In this document: piece by piece, positions 35,696-45,124 of the stretch
Position numbering within the stretch: the stretch's first letter is position 1
Layout of the letters: each line of letters starts with the position of its first letter
Assembly: GCA_040389065.1 (NCBI GenBank)
Contig: JAZKAR010000029.1
Location: forward strand, 6,915-70,914
Direction of reading: 5' to 3'
Source: JAZKAR01 sp040389065
Lineage (GTDB): Bacteria > Pseudomonadota > Gammaproteobacteria > Burkholderiales > Casimicrobiaceae
DNA length: 64,000 nt
Program-made: the position numbers and the translations under genes
The notes under the pieces: model-generated
Told to the model about the DNA's origin: nothing
What the model saw: only the letters and a program-made list of their open reading frames with translations
The model's database searches: none

Positions 35696-36332
35696 CCGCA
35701 AATTTTTCCTTTTCACTATACCGACAAACATCAAACACAACGCAGGCTCCACACCTCGGTGTTCGTGCCTGGCACACATAACGACCATGCAACACAAGCC
35801 AATGATGTGCATGCTGCAAATACGGTTTTGGGGTACGCACCAATAAAGCCTCTTCAACCTCACGCACATTTTTACCAGGTGCTAATTGTGTACGATTAGA
35901 GACACGAAAGATATGGGTATCCACTGCCATAGTAGGTTGATTAAAGGCTACATTGAGAATTACATTTGCTGTTTTTCGCCCTACACCGGGCAAAGCCTCT
36001 AACGCCTCACGCGTACACGGCACTTCTCCTTGATGATGTTCAAGCAAAGCTGCACATAACCCGAGAACATGCTTAGTTTTATTTCGATACAAACCTATTG
36101 TCTTTAAATACTCCATTAAGGTAGCTTCACCTAACGCTAAAATAGCTGCCGGAGTATTTGCAATCGGAAATAACTTGGCTGTGGCTTTATTTACACCTTT
36201 ATCAGTGGCCTGTGCTGAAAGTACAACAGATACCAATAGCTCAAAAGGCGTACTAAATTGCAGTTCTGTTTCAGGGTGTGGCGTATGCTCGGCTAATCGT
36301 TTAAAAAAAATCTCACGATCTTTGGCTGGCAT
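35685..36332 (-). CDS. nth: endonuclease III
   Basis: A 215-residue base-excision-repair glycosylase/AP lyase. The helix-hairpin-helix LPGVGRKTANVILNVAF carries the catalytic Lys, and the conserved Asp follows in AVDTHIFRVSNR. The C-terminal 4Fe-4S cluster has C-x6-C-x2-C-x5-C (CQARTPRCGACVVFDVC). ATG 36332 is preferred because GAGG lies upstream and the N-terminus then fits E. coli Nth; an upstream ATG at 36383 lacks a ribosome binding site. It overlaps the DUF1841 start. Confidence 0.94.
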   Translation of the reverse strand: MPAKDREIFFKRLAEHTPHPETELQFSTPFELLVSVVLSAQATDKGVNKATAKLFPIANTPAAILALGEATLMEYLKTIGLYRNKTKHVLGLCAALLEHHQGEVPCTREALEALPGVGRKTANVILNVAFNQPTMAVDTHIFRVSNRTQLAPGKNVREVEEALLVRTPKPYLQHAHHWLVLHGRYVCQARTPRCGACVVFDVCRYSEKEKFADVV

Positions 36333-36446
36333 GCCACCTCGTAATAATGAGGGCTGAAGAGAGTTTTTAAGAGATGCTTTCATTGTCTATAAAATTCATT
36401 TAGCTTTATTTTTAGGACTGCAGTAATAGTAAATACATAAGGCAGT

Positions 36447-38165
36447 TTATACATAACTTTCTTGCAACAACAACATTAAATCGGTTTTTGCAATATAGCC
36501 TAATAATTTATTTTCGTCATTGATAACGGGAATACGTTCGCCTGAATGCCCTGCAAACACTTCTAACGCTCGCCCTAAACTACTTGATTCAGATACCCGA
36601 GGATAATCTTTTCGTAAAAACTGAGGCGGTAATTGTAACCCTAGCTGTGAAGGTTTTTGCAGAATAGGGCGAATATCATGTAAAGACACCGCCCCTAAAA
36701 AGTGCTTTTCATTATCAATAACATATACATTCTGCCACCGGCTTGCAACATAACGACGCTCAAATTCCTGTAACGAAGCAGTATGCAGCACGGTAGGCGG
36801 ATCATTATGCATCATTTCTTTTACTGTCATCGTTGAGAAGTTAGTCGCCGTTTTTTCTGGTTTTAATGAATCTGCATACACTGAACGTTGGCTGATACGG
36901 CTAGCAATAGAATACGCCATGACACATGCCAACATGGCAGGCAACATGACCTTGTAATTTCCAGTCATTTCGAAAATCATCAAAATAGCCATTAGTGGCG
37001 CATGGGTCGTAGCCGCTAAAAAAGCAGCCATACCAGTTGCTGCATACACAGCAGAAGGCGCTAAAGATGGCCATAGCATATGCGCACCTTCACCAAATAT
37101 AAACCCTAACGCTGCCCCCATAAATAAAGAAGGCGTAAAAATCCCGCCTACTGTCCCTGAACCCACAGCAGCAACGGTGGCAACAAACTTACATAGCGAC
37201 ACAATAATCAAAGCCTGCCACACCCATTGCCCATCGAGAATCTGATTCACTAAGCCATAACCATTCCCCCATACCTCAGGATGCAGTAAAGAAATAGCGC
37301 CGACGATCGCTCCGCCTATTCCTAATTTGAATGGAAATCCCAAAGGAATTTGCCTAAACCATTGGCGGGTGATAGCCATACTTTTTAAAAACACAGGAGC
37401 TACAAGCCCTGCAAGAATGCCTACCCCGCCATGCAAAAATATTTCAGCATCATACACTGTGGTAAAGAAAGGCATTTCATACACGGGTCTATGACCAAGA
37501 AAGGCATGAATCGTTAAATTAGAAACAACAGAAGCCACCAATAAAGGGCCTAAACTTTGGGCCGCAATCGATTTAAACACTATTTCAGAAATAAAAAGTG
37601 CTCCTGCTATCGGCGCATTATAGGCAGCGGTAATCCCGGCTGCTCCGCCACACGCAACGAGCAACCGCCGATCTAGCGCTGAGAGTGTAGACCACTTGCC
37701 AAATAATAAAGCTGTCATGGCAGAAAGTTGCACCATGGAGCCTTCTCGCCCTACTGAGCTTCCTGAAACAATCGACAAAATAGAAGAAAGGGCACGATAC
37801 AATGACTGCTTAATATTCAAAGAGCCATCTTTTACAGAAATGGCTTCCATATAGTCAGTTGAGGTATTACTTGATTGACAACGCGATGCCCATTGCAGCA
37901 CATAACCGGCAACAATACCGCCTAAAGTAGGTATTAAAAAGCGCTTCCATAGCGGTAGTGCGCTAGCTACTTTTATAAGATCTTGATGGCTGCCAAATAG
38001 CAACCGTCCTCCCCACTCAATACATTGACCAAATGCGAGCGTACTTAAGGCTCCTAAAAAACCTATCAGTGCCGCCATGCATAACAGCTTATGCATATCG
38101 CTAGGCTTTAAACGCTCTAATAGCCAAAGAAAAAAATTTGACGGAATAAAAAATCGCATCGTCAA
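36447..38165 (-). CDS. ClC-family chloride channel/antiporter with CBS pair
   Basis: A 572-residue membrane protein. The ClC core (about 20-430) shows GSSVGREGSMVQLSA (about 136-150), which includes the gating Glu of GREGP with Ser replacing Pro, and GIFTPSLFMGAALG (about 338-351). Two CBS domains fill the C-terminus (about 450-570) and likely bind adenine nucleotides to regulate transport. It exchanges chloride for protons or conducts chloride. It is monocistronic. Confidence 0.92.
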   Translation of the reverse strand: MTMRFFIPSNFFLWLLERLKPSDMHKLLCMAALIGFLGALSTLAFGQCIEWGGRLLFGSHQDLIKVASALPLWKRFLIPTLGGIVAGYVLQWASRCQSSNTSTDYMEAISVKDGSLNIKQSLYRALSSILSIVSGSSVGREGSMVQLSAMTALLFGKWSTLSALDRRLLVACGGAAGITAAYNAPIAGALFISEIVFKSIAAQSLGPLLVASVVSNLTIHAFLGHRPVYEMPFFTTVYDAEIFLHGGVGILAGLVAPVFLKSMAITRQWFRQIPLGFPFKLGIGGAIVGAISLLHPEVWGNGYGLVNQILDGQWVWQALIIVSLCKFVATVAAVGSGTVGGIFTPSLFMGAALGFIFGEGAHMLWPSLAPSAVYAATGMAAFLAATTHAPLMAILMIFEMTGNYKVMLPAMLACVMAYSIASRISQRSVYADSLKPEKTATNFSTMTVKEMMHNDPPTVLHTASLQEFERRYVASRWQNVYVIDNEKHFLGAVSLHDIRPILQKPSQLGLQLPPQFLRKDYPRVSESSSLGRALEVFAGHSGERIPVINDENKLLGYIAKTDLMLLLQESYV

Positions 38166-38409
38166 AGCCTTTGCATCAAAATTGATATACTTATCAAGTA
38201 TACTTAATTACAAAAAAGAATATAAGTATGTCTTAGTTTTTTTGATGCATGCTTAATCAAGTTTTTTCGATTGCCGCTTTGCGAATGCTGTATAAAATTT
38301 ACAAAAAATTCCTCTACCACAGCATTAATGCAGGTAGGGCGCTAAAGATAAAAACCATTAAAAATGATGTTACGTTAGTCTAGTTTAAATGTTTTGTAGT
38401 TAAGATTTA

Positions 38410-39237
38410 TCAACCGCGACCAGTACCTTCTATCTCTGCATAAGCGGAATGATTGTGAATAGACTCAAAATTTTCAGCCGCCACACGAAAACGCTTCACA
38501 TAAGGAAGCGCTTGTACTCTCAGGGCAACATCACGCACGGTGTCCTCTACAAATTTTGGATTTTCATAGGCACGCTCTGTTACCCATTTTTCATCAGCAC
38601 GTTTAAGTAAGCCATACACTTCGCACGTAGCTTCTTCTTCAGCCAAACGAATTAAACGCTCAATAGCAACTGACTCAACGTCTGGCGTAAGATCAACATC
38701 AATAATAATATTAGAGCGCTGATTATGGGCACCATACTCAGAAATGTTCTTGGAGCAAGGGCATAAACTTTTAACGGGTACCCGTACATTTAGCGAAAGC
38801 AATCCTGTATGTTCAGGGCGTGTCGTAACACTTATAGTAATATCGTAATCAAGAAAACTGGTCACTTTAGAGACAGGTGCTTCCTTGCGAACAAATAAGG
38901 GAAACCGTACTGAAATATTTCCGGTAATTGCCGTATCTAAACGCTGGCGCATGTCTGCTTCTAGCGCCACAAAATCTTTTAACCCCAACGCTTGACCATT
39001 CTGCACCATTGCATCTAAGCACTCTAAAAAGCGCGACATATGCGTGCCTTTTTCAGTAGCAGGAACGCCTACATACATTGACCATATGCCAACGGTTGGC
39101 TGCGTAGCAGCCTGAGCTGCAAAAATAAATGGGTAGCGCAAATCTTTAATTCCCGCCTTGTCTATCATCAGATTTCGCTTATCCTGCTCAGCTTGAGTAT
39201 CGGGCAAGCTCTGCGGGGAACTATGCGGGGCGGTCAT
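38410..39237 (-). CDS. folE2: GTP cyclohydrolase FolE2 (type IB)
   Basis: A 275-residue metal-promiscuous GTP cyclohydrolase that makes dihydroneopterin triphosphate, the first step of folate synthesis. The key Cys and surrounding VKSLCPCSKNISEYGAHNQR (residues about 157-176) are conserved, as is the N-terminal DKAGIKDLRYPF. FolE2 replaces the zinc enzyme FolE and is often induced by zinc limitation. Its closeness to a Zur-like regulator and ZnuD-like receptor fits this. It precedes the peroxidase, FetB and FetA genes on the minus strand in reverse order. Confidence 0.94.
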   Translation of the reverse strand: MTAPHSSPQSLPDTQAEQDKRNLMIDKAGIKDLRYPFIFAAQAATQPTVGIWSMYVGVPATEKGTHMSRFLECLDAMVQNGQALGLKDFVALEADMRQRLDTAITGNISVRFPLFVRKEAPVSKVTSFLDYDITISVTTRPEHTGLLSLNVRVPVKSLCPCSKNISEYGAHNQRSNIIIDVDLTPDVESVAIERLIRLAEEEATCEVYGLLKRADEKWVTERAYENPKFVEDTVRDVALRVQALPYVKRFRVAAENFESIHNHSAYAEIEGTGRG

Positions 39238-39280
39238 GCTAAAACTCCTGAACTATCATGTAAAAACAGTGGTGTATTAC

Positions 39281-39826
39281 TCATTCTACCTCAATACTTT
39301 CTAATGCACACTCTATAGCACGTTTGAGTCGACCGCTGCTTGGGAATGTTAACGCACTGAAACTTTTTACTTTGTTTACTTTGGGATAAATCAGATATTT
39401 ATGAAAATTCCAGCGGGGTGCCGCCCCTGTTTTTTGTTTAAGCATCTTATAAAACGAATGAGCACCCTCCCCCTTTACATGAGTTTTAGTAAACATAGGA
39501 AAACTCACTTTATAATTATGGATACAAAACTCTGCAATACTTGCCTCGCCTCCTGGTTCTTGAGCGCCAAAATCATTCGAAGGAAATCCTAAAATGATAA
39601 GCCCTCGTGATTTATAGCATTGATACAAATCCTCTAACCCCTGGTATTGCGGCGTAAATAAACATTCACTTGCCGTATTCACTACCAGAATGGCTTTACC
39701 GTAAAATGTGGCGAGCGATATTGGCTGAGCATCTTCCAACTGTTTAAACGTATGCTGAAGTAAAGCAGGACAAGCATTTATAGTTAAACTAGCATAGGCA
39801 TTCATAGGGAAGTGCACTTTCTTCAT
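39281..39826 (-). CDS. glutathione peroxidase-family protein
   Basis: A 181-residue thiol peroxidase of the GPx fold. The peroxidatic Cys is in VNTASECLFTPQYQGL, and the catalytic Trp-Asn in RWNFHKYLI. The Gln position of the tetrad is altered: FPSNDFGAQEPG in place of FPCNQFGxQEPG, which also loses the usual resolving Cys. So it may use glutathione or another reductant. Start at 39826 or the in-frame ATG 39805; neither has a strong ribosome binding site. Confidence 0.85.
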   Translation of the reverse strand: MKKVHFPMNAYASLTINACPALLQHTFKQLEDAQPISLATFYGKAILVVNTASECLFTPQYQGLEDLYQCYKSRGLIILGFPSNDFGAQEPGGEASIAEFCIHNYKVSFPMFTKTHVKGEGAHSFYKMLKQKTGAAPRWNFHKYLIYPKVNKVKSFSALTFPSSGRLKRAIECALESIEVE

Positions 39827-39880
39827 AGCTATAGATCAAGAACTATCAGCACCCATTTGCTAAGGGTGAATGGTTTGTTT

Positions 39881-40684
39881 CTATTTTCGTCGTCTTACCA
39901 AACAATCAAGACGTAAGCGATGGCGCTTATCGGTTACGGCATGGGCAGTAAGATAAACACTTACCACAGCAGCAAGCCCTCCGCCTCCTGCAAGTAGAAA
40001 CATAAACAAGATTTGATATTTTACTGCTTGCATAGGTTCAGCCCCTGCAAGTATTTGCCCTGTCATAATACCAGGAAGCGTAATTAATCCAGTGGCTGAC
40101 ATCTGGTTAATAATAGGAATTAAACCTTTTCGGATAGCATCCCGTATAAGGGGAGATAAAGCCTGCTGGCTAGTCTCCCCCAATGCCAGCCGTGCCTCAA
40201 CGACTCCTTTAGCCTGAAATAAACCACTTAAAAATGTATCGATTCCTAAGCTGGCAGAGGTTAAAACATTTCCGACGACAATTCCCATTAACGGAATGGC
40301 ATAACGTGCATCGTACCAAGGAATAGGGCGAATAGCGGTCAGTAAAGCAATTAGAACCGTAATACTGCTCGTTAAACTAATCGTAATAGCACCAATACGG
40401 TAGCCTTGCCATCCGCTTAATTTTTGGGAAGGTCTAGCAGCCACTTCATACGTGGCTGCCATCATCATCACTACAATAATGCCTAAGGTCGTTAGAGGAG
40501 AGCTTATGCTAAACACCGTGTGAAGTATACCGCCTACTACTAATAGCTGAATGACCATGCGAACTGAAGACCATAACAGCTGACGATGCATTCCTAAACT
40601 TAGCACAACAGAAATAGCTGCATCGAATAATAATAAACTGGAAGCCAGAACTAAATCTAAGGGTTGAAGTTGAATAACATTCAT
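39881..40684 (-). CDS. fetB: FetB-like ABC exporter permease (UPF0014)
   Basis: A 267-residue permease with about seven transmembrane segments. The family stretch ALGETSQQALSPLIRDAIRKG and LITLPGIMTGQILAGAEP (about 178-215) identifies UPF0014/FetB. FetB with the ATPase FetA exports iron and protects against oxidative stress in E. coli. It follows the ATPase gene directly, three bases apart. It lies in a metal-handling block. Confidence 0.9.
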   Translation of the reverse strand: MNVIQLQPLDLVLASSLLLFDAAISVVLSLGMHRQLLWSSVRMVIQLLVVGGILHTVFSISSPLTTLGIIVVMMMAATYEVAARPSQKLSGWQGYRIGAITISLTSSITVLIALLTAIRPIPWYDARYAIPLMGIVVGNVLTSASLGIDTFLSGLFQAKGVVEARLALGETSQQALSPLIRDAIRKGLIPIINQMSATGLITLPGIMTGQILAGAEPMQAVKYQILFMFLLAGGGGLAAVVSVYLTAHAVTDKRHRLRLDCLVRRRK

Positions 40685-40687
40685 GAA

Positions 40688-41311
40688 TTAAGCGACCAAT
40701 TGTCGATTATGCATACGAATAAGGCGATGCCCTATGCGCTTAGCTTGTTCTTCTGAGTGTGTCACAAAAAGAAGTGAAAGCCCTGCCTGAAAAAACTTCA
40801 TCAACAATGCTTCAACCGCTAAAGTAGTCGCTATATCTAATGCGCCTGTAGGCTCATCTAAAAGAAGCAGTTGAGGGCGTTTAGCGAGAGAACGCAATAA
40901 AGCTAAGCGCTGCCGTTCACCCGTTGAAAGCTGAATAATTTCGGCCTCTAAAATTGCATGAGAAAGCCCTAAGCTGTCAAAATAGGGTTTTATAAATTCT
41001 TTTTCTTCGTTTGAAAAATGGTCACCTGCTAAGCGCTCCCACCAGGCAGGTTCAGCGGCTTGATAGATAACGTTGCGGCGCCACTCAGGGGCAGAATAAT
41101 GTTCACGCGATTGCCCGTTTAAATAGAGACTGCCTGTATTAGGATCAAGATCAGCAATCATTCTTAAAAAAAGACTTTTCCCTGAACCTGAACCTCCTAG
41201 CAAAGCAATACATTCCCCTTGATAAATATCAAGCGAAAAAGGCCCTGCGAACTCTGATTGCAGAACTTGAATCGATAACTGCACGGCTGACGTAGATTGA
41301 AGAGAAGACAT
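40688..41311 (-). CDS. fetA: FetA-like ABC transporter ATPase
   Basis: A 207-residue ABC ATPase. Walker A GGSGSGKSLF (about 35-44), signature LSTGERQRLALLRSLA (about 130-145), Walker B LLLLDEPTGALD (about 152-163) and the switch His in FVTHSEEQ are all present. It pairs with the immediately downstream FetB permease. A short N-terminus matches the FetA/YbbL subfamily. Its operon also likely includes the small periplasmic protein gene 25 bp upstream. Confidence 0.9.
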   Translation of the reverse strand: MSSLQSTSAVQLSIQVLQSEFAGPFSLDIYQGECIALLGGSGSGKSLFLRMIADLDPNTGSLYLNGQSREHYSAPEWRRNVIYQAAEPAWWERLAGDHFSNEEKEFIKPYFDSLGLSHAILEAEIIQLSTGERQRLALLRSLAKRPQLLLLDEPTGALDIATTLAVEALLMKFFQAGLSLLFVTHSEEQAKRIGHRLIRMHNRQLVA

Positions 41312-41336
41312 ATAAATCGACTATTTCGCTCCTCAA

Positions 41337-41702
41337 TTACTTAATCGAAAAACGTACATGTACTGCCTTATCGTTTGCTAACGTAATGTGAGCAATAATT
41401 TTTGCACCTCGTTTTAATTGCGGCACGTTTTTCACTTCTAATTGATTTATTCCTGTAGGGTGCAATTCTACCTCGGTTTTTTTAGACCCATTAAGAATGG
41501 TTAGCTTTCCTTTAGCCATTGCTGTATCAACAGGCTCATCATGATCTTCAACATAAAGCGTTGCATCTTGCTGTTGAACGACTAACTCAAATTGTAAATC
41601 TTCAGCCGTTTTTGCAATTCCACCATGCTTAGGTGTAGCCTCATGAGCATGGCTTACCAGTGTAGTTGCCGCTAACATGAACGCCATGATCAATTTATTC
41701 AT
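41337..41702 (-). CDS. small periplasmic protein near metal transport genes
   Basis: A 121-residue exported protein. A signal peptide (about 1-19, ending VSHA) is followed by HEATPKHGG, a possible metal-binding N-terminus, and a beta-sandwich domain. I recall similar HGG-starting proteins beside metal transporters in betaproteobacteria, but no function is established. It faces the Fur-family regulator and begins the minus-strand operon with FetAB. The two operators upstream of the regulator lie in the shared divergent promoter region. Confidence 0.65.
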   Translation of the reverse strand: MNKLIMAFMLAATTLVSHAHEATPKHGGIAKTAEDLQFELVVQQQDATLYVEDHDEPVDTAMAKGKLTILNGSKKTEVELHPTGINQLEVKNVPQLKRGAKIIAHITLANDKAVHVRFSIK

Positions 41703-41827
41703 ATGTTACTCCCTTGAATACCGCAGATATAAACGCGATCCCTAAAAGGTTAGCGCTTCTCAAACCACTCAAAATGATACCCTCATTAACTACGCGACAA
41801 TCATACTTTCCTCATTAAACGAATTAT

Positions 41828-41889
41828 TGCAACACTATTGCATATAGCTATTTTTTTATCATATACTGCACAAATGCAATCTTGTTGCA
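41828..41889 (+). promoter_or_regulatory. two identical-format operators around the Fur-family promoter
   Basis: TGCAACACTATTGCA (41828-41842) and TGCAATCTTGTTGCA (41875-41889) both read TGCAA-N5-TTGCA, 47 bp apart. The first overlaps a -35 (TTGCAT, 41838-41843). A -10 (TATACT, 41862-41867) lies 18 bp away, and the second site covers the expected start of transcription. This fits autoregulation by the downstream regulator and control of the divergent genes. Confidence 0.65.
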
Positions 41890-41907
41890 GTGAGAAGGAT
41901 TTGCAGA

Positions 41908-42342
41908 ATGATGAAACACCCAAACTTAATCGACCAAGCAGAAGCATTGGTAAAAACTCACGGTGGGCGAGCCACACGAACGCGCACGATGGTACTAGCT
42001 TTTTTATTATCGCAACACAAGGCTATGACACATTATCAGATTGAGCATACGCTAGGCGAACAAATAAAAATGGATCGCGTCACCCTATATCGCACTCTTG
42101 AATGGCTGACTGAAAAAGGGCTTGCCCATAAGTTTCTTAGCAATCAAGATCGTGCATGGCGATTCTTGGTGAATGATCGTCCAGCGCATTCTCATCAGCA
42201 TCCACACTTTGCATGTACTCAATGCGACAAAGTGGTTTGCTTAGATAAAATCAAATCAACTTATGACATTCCCCTGCCAGAAGGATACCAGATGCAAGGC
42301 CTGGAAATGACGGTAAAAGGGCTATGTGTGAGCTGTGCTTAA
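41908..42342 (+). CDS. zur: Fur-family metalloregulator, Zur-like
   Basis: A 144-residue Fur-superfamily repressor. The winged helix contains the recognition region DRVTLYRTLEWLTEKGLAHK (about 58-77). Metal sites include the HSHQHPHFACTQC stretch (about 98-110, cysteines CTQC) and CVSC at the C-terminus, giving two CxxC zinc pairs. A ZnuD-like receptor and FolE2 nearby suggest it senses zinc (inference). ATG 41908 has GAAGGA eight bases upstream; the longer GTG frame from 41890 is not used. Confidence 0.85.
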   Translation: MMKHPNLIDQAEALVKTHGGRATRTRTMVLAFLLSQHKAMTHYQIEHTLGEQIKMDRVTLYRTLEWLTEKGLAHKFLSNQDRAWRFLVNDRPAHSHQHPHFACTQCDKVVCLDKIKSTYDIPLPEGYQMQGLEMTVKGLCVSCA

Positions 42343-42415
42343 GTGTATTTTTTATTAGAAGCAGCTAGCTTTAACCTCAAAAGAATAACCGCTCTGGCAG
42401 GCTTCCTTTATTTTT

Positions 42416-42516
42416 AGAAGTTACGCAGTTGGCTCTCTCGGCGTTATGTCAACTTGCCGTACTACGTGTACTGTCTGCGTTGCCATGTCTTGATAGTGCT
42501 CAACTGCGTAACTTCT
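42416..42516. repeat. dispersed inverted-repeat element, copy H (inverse orientation)
   Basis: A 101-bp copy with ends AGAAGTTACGCAGTTGGC and CTCAACTGCGTAACTTCT. The core is on the opposite strand (CTGCGTTGCCATGTCTTGAT). It ends two bases before an in-frame ATG of the TonB receptor frame, in its promoter region. Confidence 0.88.
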
Positions 42517-42562
42517 AATGTTTTCTAAACCTATTTTTAACGTATTTTGGATCTGGATACCT

Positions 42563-44566
42563 ATGACTATTCAACGCAGTGTAGTAGCACAGGCAGTGTT
42601 ATCTGCCTTAACTGTGTTATCAACAACAGCCATTGCTCAACAAGAGAATGAAACAATAGCGACCCTCCCAGAAATTATCGTTACTGCCACTCCATTTAAA
42701 AGTGATGAGCATGGACAAATTCTTGCTCCCGCTAAAGTCTTATCAGGCGATGAGTTGCGAAATAAACAAGGAAGCTCACTAGGCGATACGTTATCACACG
42801 AGTTAGGGGTATCAGCCTCTGCATTTGGTGCAGCTGCCTCACGCCCTATTATTCGTGGCCTTGAAGGCCCGCGTGTTAAAATCTTGCAAAATGGTATGTC
42901 GGTTTCCGATGTTTCTTCAATTTCTAACGATCATGCTGCCGCTAGCGATGTTTCAACAGCACGGCAGGTTGAGATTTTGCGTGGCCCGGCAGCTTTATTG
43001 TATGGATCAGGCGCTATTGGCGGTTTAATTAATATTGTAAATGATCGCATCCCGACAGAGCTCGAACCAGCACCAACGGGAGAAGCCGAAATGCGGTATA
43101 GCACAGCAGACAAGGGAAAACATGTATCGTTATCTCTTGATGGTTCTTCAGGCCCCATAGGTATGCACATTGATGGAAACTTACTCCATGCAGACGATTA
43201 TAAGATTCCAGGCTTCAGTGGTTTAAATGATTCCTCTTCAGCTTCAGGTAGACTTCCTCATTCTTATACACATGAAAATAATGCTGGCGTCGGCGCTTCC
43301 TATATTGAAAAATGGGGGCATATTGGCGCCTCAATCAGCGAGCTTAATAACCGCTACGGCGTTCCCACGAAGGAAGGCTCTCAAATCGATCAAACTCAAA
43401 GGCGTTACGATATTGATGCATTGGTCAAAGAACCATTCGCTGCATTCGAAACCTTTAAATTCAAACTAGGCTATACCGACTATAAGCATAGCGAATTAGA
43501 CCTGAGTGATATACCAGAAACAAATTTTTCTAATAAAGCGTTGGAATCCCGCTGGGAACTTACCCATAAACCGCTGGCTGGCTGGCATGGCGCATTTGGC
43601 ATACAAACCGATAACACGAAGTTTTCTGCATTAAGCGCTGCAACTAGCAGCCCTGATACCGTACCTGAAACCAAGTCATCATCTTATGCAGGTTTTTTAG
43701 TTGAAGAGCGAGATTTTGGGCCAATGCATATCAATGCCGGTCTTCGATTAGAAGCGGTTGATCATCGTCCTGTTACAGGGGTAGATCGCTCTTTTAATTT
43801 AACCTCCTATTCTGCAGGAGGGTTATGGTCATTTACACCCGGTTATGGTTTGGGCGCAACGGTTTCTATTGCACAACGAGCACCCGCCGCAGAAGAGCTT
43901 TACTCCAATGGCCCTCATGATGCGACGGGCACATTTGATAAAGGGAATGCCAACTTTAATAAAGAAACATCTCGTAATATTGAATTATCGCTACAAAAAA
44001 CTAAGGGGTTAATCCGCTGGAAAACAAATGTTTTTCAGAACCACGTTAAAAACTTTGTGTATGGTCAGCTAACAGGTAACAAATTGGATGAAGATGGAAA
44101 TGCTGGCGGCGATCTTAATGAACGAATTTTCAATCAGGCTGATGCCACAATACGTGGTTTAGAAGCTGAAATCAGCTATAACTTGCATAAAGAAGGCCTA
44201 TCACTACGTGGATTTGCTGATACTTCACGAGGAAGCCTCGATGATAATGGTAGCCTGCCACTGCAACCAGCCACACGTGTCGGCTTAGAAACGGGATACA
44301 AGCAAGGGGCCTGGCGTAGTGGGTTGTTTTTAGTACATGCACAGGAGCAAAACCGTCTTGCCGCTTTTGAGACAAAGACGCCTTCTTACACACAGCTTGA
44401 TATGAATCTTTCTTATACACAACGCTACGGAACCCAGCAAATTACGTGGTTTGCCTTGGCTAAAAACTTGTTAAATCAAGATATTCGGCTAGCAACATCG
44501 GTATTAAAAGATGTTGCTCCATTACCTGGTCGTAGTTTAATTGTTGGGGTACGTACCCGCTTTTAA
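42563..44566 (+). CDS. znuD: TonB-dependent outer-membrane receptor, ZnuD-like
   Basis: A 667-residue outer-membrane receptor. A signal peptide (about 1-26, ending TAIA) precedes the plug domain with ASRPIIRGLEGPRVKILQNG and QVEILRGPAALLYGSGAIGG, followed by the 22-strand barrel ending in a terminal Phe (VGVRTRF). The segment QRAPAAEELYSNGPHDATGT and the C-terminal FALAKNLLNQDIR resemble neisserial ZnuD. It imports zinc (or haem/metal) across the outer membrane with TonB energy. ATG 42563 gives a proper signal peptide. Confidence 0.9.
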   Translation: MTIQRSVVAQAVLSALTVLSTTAIAQQENETIATLPEIIVTATPFKSDEHGQILAPAKVLSGDELRNKQGSSLGDTLSHELGVSASAFGAAASRPIIRGLEGPRVKILQNGMSVSDVSSISNDHAAASDVSTARQVEILRGPAALLYGSGAIGGLINIVNDRIPTELEPAPTGEAEMRYSTADKGKHVSLSLDGSSGPIGMHIDGNLLHADDYKIPGFSGLNDSSSASGRLPHSYTHENNAGVGASYIEKWGHIGASISELNNRYGVPTKEGSQIDQTQRRYDIDALVKEPFAAFETFKFKLGYTDYKHSELDLSDIPETNFSNKALESRWELTHKPLAGWHGAFGIQTDNTKFSALSAATSSPDTVPETKSSSYAGFLVEERDFGPMHINAGLRLEAVDHRPVTGVDRSFNLTSYSAGGLWSFTPGYGLGATVSIAQRAPAAEELYSNGPHDATGTFDKGNANFNKETSRNIELSLQKTKGLIRWKTNVFQNHVKNFVYGQLTGNKLDEDGNAGGDLNERIFNQADATIRGLEAEISYNLHKEGLSLRGFADTSRGSLDDNGSLPLQPATRVGLETGYKQGAWRSGLFLVHAQEQNRLAAFETKTPSYTQLDMNLSYTQRYGTQQITWFALAKNLLNQDIRLATSVLKDVAPLPGRSLIVGVRTRF

Positions 44567-44586
44567 GGTACTTGCTTATGGAATCG

Positions 44587-44615
44587 TGGGCCACACTAAT
44601 ATATAACATGGCCCA
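44587..44615. terminator. weak hairpin between znuD and the ABM gene
   Basis: 7-bp arms TGGGCCA and TGGCCCA with a 15-nt loop, 20 bp after the znuD stop. No T run is present. Confidence 0.3.
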
Positions 44616-44670
44616 TGTATAGCAAATTCCAATGGCTAGGCAGGTAGCGCAATAACTTTATGCCTGTATT

Positions 44671-44976
44671 TCATACCATTTCAAATATCTGCATGGAGGC
44701 ATCTTCAATTAATGGCCACAATTTCACATACCAAGCTTGGTAAACCGGATCAGCCATATGGGCTTGTAATGCCTCTGAATCTGACCATTTTTCAATCAAA
44801 ATAATCGCATTAGGATCAACGCGTGAGGCATCAGGAACACTCTGAATATGAATGGCTAAGCTATATTCGATGCACCCTTTCTTCGCTTGAATATCAGGAA
44901 GAATTTCACGAAATGCTTCCATAATCGTGTCGTGCTGTTTATCTTTAGCCTTAATAGTCGCTACAACACAAATCAT
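44671..44976 (-). CDS. ABM-domain (antibiotic biosynthesis monooxygenase) protein
   Basis: A 101-residue dimeric alpha-beta barrel protein. The ABM pattern is seen as MICVVATIKAKDKQHD at the start, GCIEYSLAIH after the first helix and ILIEKWSDSEALQAHMADP (about 59-77). Family members are cofactor-independent monooxygenases for quinols or degrade haem or act on signalling molecules. It is the last gene of a minus-strand run that starts with the peptide gene at 48254, but 148 bp separate it from the aldo-keto reductase. Confidence 0.82.
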   Translation of the reverse strand: MICVVATIKAKDKQHDTIMEAFREILPDIQAKKGCIEYSLAIHIQSVPDASRVDPNAIILIEKWSDSEALQAHMADPVYQAWYVKLWPLIEDASMQIFEMV

Positions 44977-45124
44977 GCCTATTCCTTTGTTCTAATGCTA
45001 TCCACACATTTTTCCAGAGGGTTTATGCTCCGTCTACTCTGTGTCTAGATGTTATGAAAAAATTGTATGCGTCCGTGTCGTTTTATCAGAAATTGTTTTT
45101 GAATTTTAGGCTCTTGAAGAGGTA

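Noticed and set aside
35695..35869. N-terminal extension of the DUF1841 frame
   Set aside because: It runs through nth in another frame; family length and the ribosome binding site place the start at 35695.
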